A program made the translations under genes and the position numbers. A stretch of 21,120 nt of DNA, from positions 1-21,120 of the IMG/VR virus record IMGVR_UViG_3300035670_005925. The stretch is one strand, 5' to 3'. The first letter of the stretch is position 1. Each line of letters opens with the position of its first letter. The notes below the pieces were generated by a model. The model was given only the letters and a program-made list of their open reading frames with translations, did not search any database and had not been told where the DNA came from. This document shows positions 15,500 to 21,120 of this stretch, piece after piece. The DNA comes from a virus.

Positions 15500-16157
15500 A
15501 GATTCGTGGAAAAATATAAATGTTTTTAAAAAACAATTAGCTCTAAATATAGAACAATTTAATTCTTATCCACCACATTGGAATTCATTTATTAGATTAA
15601 TTTCTAAAATAAATAAAATTGAAAATGATATTAAATTAATAGACATTGGTTGTGGATGTGGTGCATATTATAAACTATGTTTAGATAATTTTAAAAATAT
15701 AAATTATTTTGGCATCGATTACTCACCAGAGGCAATAGTAGTAGCAAAAGAAGCATGGAAAACAGATAATTTTGAGGCAATTGATTTATTTGATATAGAA
15801 AATAAATTTATTCAAAAATTTAATCTTATTCATGCTGGAGCTCTATTAGATGTTTTAGAAAATGGAAATGATGCTCTAGAATTTATTTTAAGTAAACAGA
15901 TTAAATTTATTATAATCGGAAGAATAGATTTTACATCAAATCCAAGTGGAAGTACAACCTACACGGCGTATGATGAAATAAAAACGTATAAATATTTACA
16001 CAATATTAATGACTTTAAAGCCATTATAAAAAAATATAACTATAATATAATAGAAATAGATGGAAATTCTATAGCATTGCAATATGAAAAAGATAGCTTT
16101 AATACTGGGAATATCGGGCCAGGATGGATCGTATCTGACAGATCTGTTGATATCTAA
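15489..16157 (+). CDS. Class I SAM-dependent methyltransferase, 3' end running into gmd
   Basis: This 222-residue protein has the SAM-binding motif [11 protein letters not shown] at 50-60, and then [15 protein letters not shown] with the acidic residue that binds SAM ribose. [13 protein letters not shown] follows as the motif IV region. It is likely a small-molecule (sugar) methyltransferase. The last ~24 residues, from YEKDSF to the stop, are read from DNA that also encodes the start of gmd in another frame. They contain atypical residues for this AT-rich gene (GNIGPGW). The natural stop was therefore probably lost when gmd was joined to it. The core fold should still be complete. The ATG lies 11 nt inside the FdtA-like gene. 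Confidence 0.75.
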   Translation: MEYKDSWKNINVFKKQLALNIEQFNSYPPHWNSFIRLISKINKIENDIKLIDIGCGCGAYYKLCLDNFKNINYFGIDYSPEAIVVAKEAWKTDNFEAIDLFDIENKFIQKFNLIHAGALLDVLENGNDALEFILSKQIKFIIIGRIDFTSNPSGSTTYTAYDEIKTYKYLHNINDFKAIIKKYNYNIIEIDGNSIALQYEKDSFNTGNIGPGWIVSDRSVDI

Positions 16158-17157
16158 AGGATACGAAGTTCATGGAATAATCCGTAGATCATCATCTTTT
16201 AATACAGCAAGACTAGAACATCACATTGAAAATCCAGATGTCTATAATAAAACTTTGTTTTTACATTATGGAGATCTTACAGATTACACCACAATAGAAA
16301 AGCTGATTAACAAGCATCATCCAGATGAGATCTACAATCTAGGAGCACAGAGTCATGTTAGAGTTTCATTTGACTCTCCCGTGTATACTGGTGAAACTGT
16401 TGGCATAGGAACTTTGAATGTACTAGAAGCAATTCGTTCATATGAGCAAACCAACGGAAAAAAGATAAGATATTATCAGGCTTCATCTAGTGAGATGTTT
16501 GGGAAGGTACAGGAAGTTCCACAAAAGGAAACAACTCCATTTTACCCAAGATCACCATATGGGTGTGCTAAGGTTTATTCCCATTATCTTACAGTAAATT
16601 ATAGAGAGGCATACAACATTCACGCATCGTGTGGAATTCTATTTAATCATGAATCTCCACGGCGAGGCGAGACTTTCGTAACTCGTAAGATCACTAGGGC
16701 TGTTGGTAGAATATATCAAGGTCTACAAAGTAAACTCTATCTTGGAAATCTAGACGCAATGAGAGATTGGGGATTTGCTGGTGATTATGTCGAAGCCATG
16801 TGGATGATGCTTCAACAGGAACAACCAGATGATTATGTAATTGCTACTGGGAAGATGATATCCGTTAGAGAATTCTGTGAAAAGGCATTCGCGCGATATA
16901 ACATGGATTATAAAAAGTATGTTGAAGTTGATGAAAAATATTATAGGCCAGCAGAAGTTGATCAACTTCTTGGTGATCCAACAAAAGCAAAGGAAAAGCT
17001 TGGATGGCAACCAAAGATTGATATAGATTCTCTTATAAATATGATGGCAGATCATGATTTCCAACTTGGTAGAAGAGATTTTATGATTCATATCCATGAT
17101 AGCGGCCTAGCTCCAACAGGATCTTCTTTTCGGCAAAATTATAAAGGATTTATATAA
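16084..17157 (+). CDS. gmd: GDP-mannose 4,6-dehydratase
   Basis: This converts GDP-D-mannose to GDP-4-keto-6-deoxy-D-mannose, the branch point to GDP-fucose, GDP-rhamnose and GDP-perosamine. It has 357 residues (E. coli Gmd about 373). NADP-binding GISGQDG is at 9-15, followed by [13 protein letters not shown], characteristic of the Gmd family. SSSEMFG is at 134-140, Y159-x-x-x-K163 in SPYGCAKVY, then [16 protein letters not shown] and [14 protein letters not shown], all highly conserved in this enzyme. The catalytic set appears complete. Base composition abruptly returns to the phage-like level at its start. It overlaps the methyltransferase gene by 74 nt and the following ATG by 1 nt. Confidence 0.96.
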   Translation: MKKIALILGISGQDGSYLTDLLISKGYEVHGIIRRSSSFNTARLEHHIENPDVYNKTLFLHYGDLTDYTTIEKLINKHHPDEIYNLGAQSHVRVSFDSPVYTGETVGIGTLNVLEAIRSYEQTNGKKIRYYQASSSEMFGKVQEVPQKETTPFYPRSPYGCAKVYSHYLTVNYREAYNIHASCGILFNHESPRRGETFVTRKITRAVGRIYQGLQSKLYLGNLDAMRDWGFAGDYVEAMWMMLQQEQPDDYVIATGKMISVREFCEKAFARYNMDYKKYVEVDEKYYRPAEVDQLLGDPTKAKEKLGWQPKIDIDSLINMMADHDFQLGRRDFMIHIHDSGLAPTGSSFRQNYKGFI

Positions 17158-18368
17158 TGCACAAACTATGTCTATCGATGATTGTCAAGAATGAGTCTCA
17201 TATCATACATGAATGTCTTAATTCTATTTGGAAAGAGATCGATTACTGGGTGATTGTAGATACTGGTTCTACCGACAATACCAAGGAGATCATAACAGAT
17301 TTCTTCAAGGAAAAGGGAATACCTGGTGAACTTCACGAAAGACCTTGGGTTTCCTTCGGACACAACCGAACCGAAGCCCTTGATTTATGCAAGGGAAAAG
17401 CACATTATGCATTCATGATAGACGCTGACGATTATCTAGTTGGCTCATTGAAGTTCAATCCAGATCACAATGTTGATGGATATATTCTCAAAATGGGAAG
17501 AGAAGACTTCTCATGGTGGCGTTCCCAGATTTTCAAATTGGAATCAAACTGGAAGTATGTCGGTGTACTTCATGAATATGCCATGTGCGACACACCACAG
17601 CCAGTAATGGCTAGGTTGGTTGGTGATTATCGCATTGTAGCCAGAACAGAGGGTGCTAGAAATGTCGGAATAACTCCAGTCGAGAAGTACAAGAAAGACG
17701 CAGAGATTCTAGAAAAGGCATTGGAAACCGAGCCAGCAAACTCCAGATATCAATTTTATCTAGCACAATCCTACTTTGATTCCCAGCAATGGGAAAAGGC
17801 CGAAGAAGCTTACCGTAAGCGAGCCGAGATGGGTGGGTGGGAAGAGGAGGTCTATTATTCACTATACCGCGTTGCAGTCACAATGGCCATGCAAAACAAG
17901 CCATGGGAAGACATACAACAGGCATTTTTAGACTCGTTCAACTCAAGACCAATTCGAGCCGAGCCCCTGTTCCATATAGCACAAATCTATCGAACTAAAT
18001 TCAAGAAGCCAGCCCTTGCATATCTTTTTGCTAAGATGGCATCTGAGATACCATTCCCAGCAAACGACATCTTGTTCGTTCCAGATATCATCTATAAGTT
18101 TGGAATATTGGATGAGATTGCTGCTACTGCTTATTACGCAGGACAACCAATCATTGGTCATATGGCATGTAAGAAGCTATTGACTGAAAACCGCGTACCA
18201 CCACAAGAACTTCCAAGAATCCAGGCTAATCTTGAGCAATATGAGAAAATACTTGCACAGATGCAGATGGCATACCAGCAGCAAAACATACAGCAGCCAC
18301 AGAATATAAAATTCAATACAGACAGCAAGCCAGAAAAGAAAAAGAAGAAATTTAAAAATCGCAAGTAA
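17157..18368 (+). CDS. GT2 glycosyltransferase with TPR-like helical C-terminal region
   Basis: This is a 403-residue fusion-type protein. Residues 1-110 are a family 2 GT-A domain: LSMIVKNES at 6-14, VIVDTGSTDNT at 32-42, and MIDADDYL at 87-94 with the DxD motif. From about 175 to 330 the protein is helical and TPR-like: NSRYQFYLAQSYFDSQQWEKAEEAYRKR, then repeats around EVYYSLYRVA and PLFHIAQIYR. The tail is glutamine-rich and then strongly basic (KPEKKKKKFKNRK). GT2-TPR proteins of this form are frequent in T4-like aquatic phages; their substrate is unknown to me. It is the last gene before the terminator and has core-like base composition. Confidence 0.85.
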   Translation: MHKLCLSMIVKNESHIIHECLNSIWKEIDYWVIVDTGSTDNTKEIITDFFKEKGIPGELHERPWVSFGHNRTEALDLCKGKAHYAFMIDADDYLVGSLKFNPDHNVDGYILKMGREDFSWWRSQIFKLESNWKYVGVLHEYAMCDTPQPVMARLVGDYRIVARTEGARNVGITPVEKYKKDAEILEKALETEPANSRYQFYLAQSYFDSQQWEKAEEAYRKRAEMGGWEEEVYYSLYRVAVTMAMQNKPWEDIQQAFLDSFNSRPIRAEPLFHIAQIYRTKFKKPALAYLFAKMASEIPFPANDILFVPDIIYKFGILDEIAATAYYAGQPIIGHMACKKLLTENRVPPQELPRIQANLEQYEKILAQMQMAYQQQNIQQPQNIKFNTDSKPEKKKKKFKNRK

Positions 18369-18372
18369 AATT

Positions 18373-18394
18373 GGCTCCGAAAGGAGCCTTTTTT
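18373..18394 (+). terminator. Rho-independent terminator
   Basis: GGCTCC (18373-18378), GAAA tetraloop, GGAGCC (18383-18388), then six Ts. This is a perfect 6-bp GC stem with a stable GNRA loop and a U tract, 5 nt after the stop of the GT2-TPR gene. It separates the sugar cluster from the late structural genes. Confidence 0.92.
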
Positions 18395-18398
18395 ATTA

Positions 18399-18406
18399 GA
18401 TAAATA
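18399..18406 (+). promoter_or_regulatory. Probable T4-type late promoter element (GATAAATA)
   Basis: GATAAATA is one mismatch from TATAAATA and lies just after a strong terminator. It ends 6 nt before the ATG at 18413, with no Shine-Dalgarno sequence between. The predicted start site falls at or next to the ATG, the same arrangement as at 3177-3190. Location after a terminator and before a fibre-type gene supports a real late promoter. Confidence 0.65.
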
Positions 18407-18412
18407 TTGAAT

Positions 18413-19963
18413 ATGCCGTTCAATTTTCCTTCAAGTCCATCTACTGGAAATACCTATTCTTTTGGTGATATCATCTGGGAATATAATGGATATGCATGGG
18501 AAAAACTGGATTTACTTGGTACTGGAATAGTAGGACCAACTGGTGCAACTGGCCAGGATGGATCGGGTGCACCTGGAAACAACGATGTGGGTGTACTGTA
18601 TTTAAAGGGTAATACTTTTGAGACTACCATTCCATCAATCAATGGTAGATCTATTGTCGTTGGAAATGTTCAAACTGGTACTCTATTTAATTTCATAAAG
18701 GATCCATCAACAAATTCATTGAAATATACTGGAGCTGGTGGAAGATTTCATATAATATGCACATTTAATTTTTACAATGGAAGTCAGGATATTTGTGGAT
18801 TTTATATAGGACACAACAAGAATATAGCATCTGCACTTGACCCAAATGCAGATAGAATTAGTGAAAGTGAAATATACGCAAATTCTGCAAATCCATCTAC
18901 TCAGCCAATTGCTGGAACCATTCAAACGATTTTAGATTTAAACACAGATGATAGAATATTTTTAATCGTTCAAAATAAAGAATCTACTAACAGCATATTA
19001 GTAGAATTCATGAAATTTATTGCAGTTCCATTGACTTCTGAGCGTGGTGCTACTGGCCCACAGGGGCCAACAGGATCAAGTGGCTCACTTGTATCTGATT
19101 ATGTCATATCTGTTAATGGGCTCACTGGCGATATAATTAATGTTCCTTTTACGAATCAGGTTAATTATTTTTCTGCAATACAATCGTTTGATAGAGGAAT
19201 TACAATTTCTAATTCTGTTGGGTCTAATGTCATAGATGTGATTGCTGCAACGGATGGGACTGGGCTTAGAATTGCTCAAGCAGGATCTGGCAGCAGTGCT
19301 AGAGTGGGGAGTATACGGCTTGGTAGAAGTACAACAAATGCTGCTAATGTTTTGCTTGAAGGATACGTTGGGCAGTTTAGATTCTACAATGGAATAACTG
19401 GCACTAATGGTGCAAGTCCAGGAACAAACATGCTCACTTTAAGCACGACAAATGCAATATTTGGTGTGCCGATTAGCGGGGTTACATTTACTGGTAACAT
19501 CATTGGTGTTGGTGCAACTTTTAGTGGAAATTTATTTGCAAATAATATAGTCAATTCAGTAAATGGAATGACTGGAAATGTTGTTGTTTCTGGGTCATCT
19601 GGTGTCACACAGGAAGATAATATAACTATTTTTATCGATGCAAGACCAGATGACATATCAACAGGAAACAAAAGTTATAAACAAATTGCCTATGATTGTA
19701 TTCCTATTGAATGGTATATTATTTCTGGACAAACTGGAAATATTCAGTTTGATGTTAAGAAATCATCTTTTGAAAACTATCCAACGACAACATCGATAGT
19801 TGGATCTGATTATCCTGGATTGAGTGGATCTATGAAAAATTCTAATATAGGAATAACGTTATGGTCTGGAATGAGTGCTGGTGATGTTGTAGATTTTATA
19901 ATAAATAGTAATACGGGCATTCAGAGCGTTGGATTATTCATAAAGATCAGGAGAACATCGTGA
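18413..19963 (+). CDS. Collagen-repeat tail-fibre-type structural protein
   Basis: This is a 516-residue modular virion protein. Order: an N-terminal motif GDIIWEYNGYAWEKL (18-32); short collagen-like GXY stretches at 41-55 (GPTGATGQDG) and 212-224 (GATGPQGPTG); a beta-rich domain at about 105-207; two SVNGxTG motifs at 233-239 and 382-388, common in phage fibres; a glycine/serine-rich beta region; and a C-terminal beta domain at about 400-516 (IPIEWYIISGQTGNIQFDV onward), like those ending many phage tail proteins. It would act as a trimeric fibre or adhesin. The ATG at 18413 is preferred over an in-frame TTG at 18407, since only the ATG follows the promoter with suitable spacing. The stop overlaps the GTG of the next gene. 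Confidence 0.85.
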   Translation: MPFNFPSSPSTGNTYSFGDIIWEYNGYAWEKLDLLGTGIVGPTGATGQDGSGAPGNNDVGVLYLKGNTFETTIPSINGRSIVVGNVQTGTLFNFIKDPSTNSLKYTGAGGRFHIICTFNFYNGSQDICGFYIGHNKNIASALDPNADRISESEIYANSANPSTQPIAGTIQTILDLNTDDRIFLIVQNKESTNSILVEFMKFIAVPLTSERGATGPQGPTGSSGSLVSDYVISVNGLTGDIINVPFTNQVNYFSAIQSFDRGITISNSVGSNVIDVIAATDGTGLRIAQAGSGSSARVGSIRLGRSTTNAANVLLEGYVGQFRFYNGITGTNGASPGTNMLTLSTTNAIFGVPISGVTFTGNIIGVGATFSGNLFANNIVNSVNGMTGNVVVSGSSGVTQEDNITIFIDARPDDISTGNKSYKQIAYDCIPIEWYIISGQTGNIQFDVKKSSFENYPTTTSIVGSDYPGLSGSMKNSNIGITLWSGMSAGDVVDFIINSNTGIQSVGLFIKIRRTS

Positions 19964-21120
19964 AAGCAGCAGTACAACATCATTTTGTGGGACAAACGGT
20001 TGGTTTTACAGGAGGGCTCCCTGCTGTCGGGGTGACTGCTGGGGGCTACGACTCGACCAAAACTATGCTGTCTTCCCTGCTTTATCAGGCAACAGGAGCA
20101 GAAGCAGAAAATAAGTTTATTTCAACTAGACCATCTTCTATGGTGAGTATAGTTGATTCATTTGCATCTGGTGCTCAGTATATGCCCCATGTCATCAAAT
20201 GGTCTGATAATATCTATTGGATTTTTACAGCATCAAATGCCAATGCCGCAGCCACAAGAACATTGGCACTTTCCGAATTCAATAGCAATGCTTCTACCAT
20301 AACATATAAGGGTTTTATAACTTTATCTGGTACAACAATTACTGGAAGCAAGACCATTCGTTCGATGCGGGCAGTTGTCTATAAGCACACTATAGGAACG
20401 GTTTCTACGAGCGGGTCTTCCACCACGATTGATGGATCGGGCACGGGATTCACGGACCAGAGGATTGCTGTTGGCGCAAGGATTGGATTCGGAACAACCG
20501 ATCCCACGACAGTAACCACATGGTATGAAATCACAGGAATAACGGACAACACAACCCTGACTATTAATGCTCTCGTTACCCTGTCTGCTGGCACTTCGTA
20601 TGTTATTGAAGAAATACGAATTGCAGTTGCCTGTACGCAATCGGGTACTGGTACTATAGTTACCAACAGCGGTGTTCATCTCATTAAGGGATTGAACTAC
20701 AACACATTCTCTCAAGGTGGAACGGTTATTCCCGAAGCAACGACTGTTGATAACATTCGTGCTTCATATCTGTTGACCGATCCAAGAATAAATTCTGCAC
20801 CAATCCAAACTTTCACAGTCACCATTGCTTCGCCAGCAGTCTTTACCTGCAATAGTCATGGGCTGAGGAATGGAGATGTTGTCGTTCTGACAACTACAGG
20901 TGCGCTACCAACAGGACTTGTCGCATCCCCAACGACTGCTGCAACGCAGTATTTTGTCATCAATGCAGCGGCAAATACATTCAACCTGTCAACCACTCTC
21001 AACGGAACTGCGATCAATACCTCGGGTTCTCAGAGCGGAACCCACACCATACACTCTCACGCAAAGAATGTGTCGGCTACTCTTGCTCTTGACGATGAGG
21101 TTAGCAAAACAGACCACAGC
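19960..21120 (+). CDS. Virion structural protein, 3' end beyond the window
   Basis: The frame stays open from a GTG at 19960 to the right edge (387 residues so far, no stop). CAGGAG at 19948-19953 is well spaced, and the GTG overlaps the TGA of the fibre gene (GTGA). The protein is threonine/serine/glycine-rich. It contains a beta module at about 140-215 (TIGTVSTSG, IDGSGTGFTDQRI, ITGITDNTTLTINA) and a second at about 282-362 (TVTIASPAVFTCNSHGLRNGDVVVL ending SGSQSGTHTI). Both resemble repeated modules of phage tail and baseplate proteins. No enzyme motif is seen. GC content is markedly higher than in the rest of the window. Exact virion location is unknown. Confidence 0.8.
   Translation, partial: MKAAVQHHFVGQTVGFTGGLPAVGVTAGGYDSTKTMLSSLLYQATGAEAENKFISTRPSSMVSIVDSFASGAQYMPHVIKWSDNIYWIFTASNANAAATRTLALSEFNSNASTITYKGFITLSGTTITGSKTIRSMRAVVYKHTIGTVSTSGSSTTIDGSGTGFTDQRIAVGARIGFGTTDPTTVTTWYEITGITDNTTLTINALVTLSAGTSYVIEEIRIAVACTQSGTGTIVTNSGVHLIKGLNYNTFSQGGTVIPEATTVDNIRASYLLTDPRINSAPIQTFTVTIASPAVFTCNSHGLRNGDVVVLTTTGALPTGLVASPTTAATQYFVINAAANTFNLSTTLNGTAINTSGSQSGTHTIHSHAKNVSATLALDDEVSKTDHS

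Noticed and set aside
15987-15994. Exact TATAAATA about 90 nt before gmd, inside the methyltransferase gene
   Set aside because: It could drive gmd, but the spacing is long and the DNA is very AT-rich. It was not strong enough to list as a promoter.
6180-18368. DNA-glucosylation system like T4 alpha-/beta-gt
   Set aside because: None of the transferases resembles T4 alpha-gt or beta-gt as I know them, and no hydroxymethylase is seen. It remains possible but unsupported.
20323-20715. Long open frames on the minus strand across 20323-20715
   Set aside because: They lie opposite a plus-strand frame that is open for 387 codons, has a good ribosome site and encodes recognisable phage structural modules. 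The minus-strand proteins are low-complexity mirror products of the Thr/Gly-rich gene.
1-21120. tRNA genes, CRISPR arrays, insertion sequences, integrase or attachment sites
   Set aside because: Intergenic gaps are all under about 35 nt apart from the 44-nt terminator/promoter gap at 18369-18412. None holds a tRNA cloverleaf or direct repeats, and no transposase or integrase motif was found.

Overview
The window looks like part of the genome of a T4-like contractile-tailed phage (Tevenvirinae/Kyanoviridae-type), probably from an aquatic or metagenomic source. Every gene I can support lies on the + strand. The left end carries the T4 core order 55-47-46-45-44-62-regA. The replication and virion-type regions have moderate AT content. 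The host cannot be named from this stretch.

Layout. (1) 1-6155, replication, recombination and late-transcription module: late sigma factor gp55 (5' cut by the window edge), the Mre11/Rad50-like nuclease pair gp47/gp46, sliding clamp gp45, clamp-loader subunits gp44 and gp62, and translational repressor RegA. Three small genes sit among them (41, 106 and 56 aa). (2) 6180-18368, a nearly gapless run of 14 sugar-metabolism genes where T4 would have DNA polymerase gene 43. It holds two GT10 (fucosyltransferase-like) proteins, four other nucleotide-sugar glycosyltransferases (DxD type, GT8-like, GT2-like, GT2 with TPR), a GT47 exostosin-like enzyme, two SAM methyltransferases, an RmlB-like dehydratase, an FdtA-like ketoisomerase, a DegT aminotransferase, a hexapeptide acetyltransferase, a Gfo/Idh/MocA oxidoreductase and GDP-mannose 4,6-dehydratase. 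(3) A rho-independent terminator at 18373-18394. (4) 18413-21120, virion genes: a collagen-repeat fibre-type protein, then a structural protein that runs off the right edge.

How the genes may work together. RmlB, FdtA, DegT aminotransferase and acetyltransferase make up most of a dTDP-3-acetamido-3,6-dideoxyhexose (Fuc3NAc/Qui3NAc-type) pathway. Gmd plus the two GT10 enzymes point to a second, GDP-6-deoxyhexose branch. The glycosyltransferases and methyltransferases would assemble and cap a glycan. Its acceptor is unknown: the neighbouring fibre, host surface polysaccharide and DNA are all possible. No enzyme making dTDP-glucose, and no GDP-fucose synthase, is seen here.

Two aspects stand out. 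First, composition: about 7678-16083 is strikingly AT-rich compared with both flanks, and its last gene runs 74 nt into gmd out of frame, which suggests a swapped-in cassette. Second, regulation: sites matching or close to the T4 late promoter TATAAATA lie before regA and immediately before two probable late genes. At those two genes the spacing suggests nearly leaderless mRNAs.
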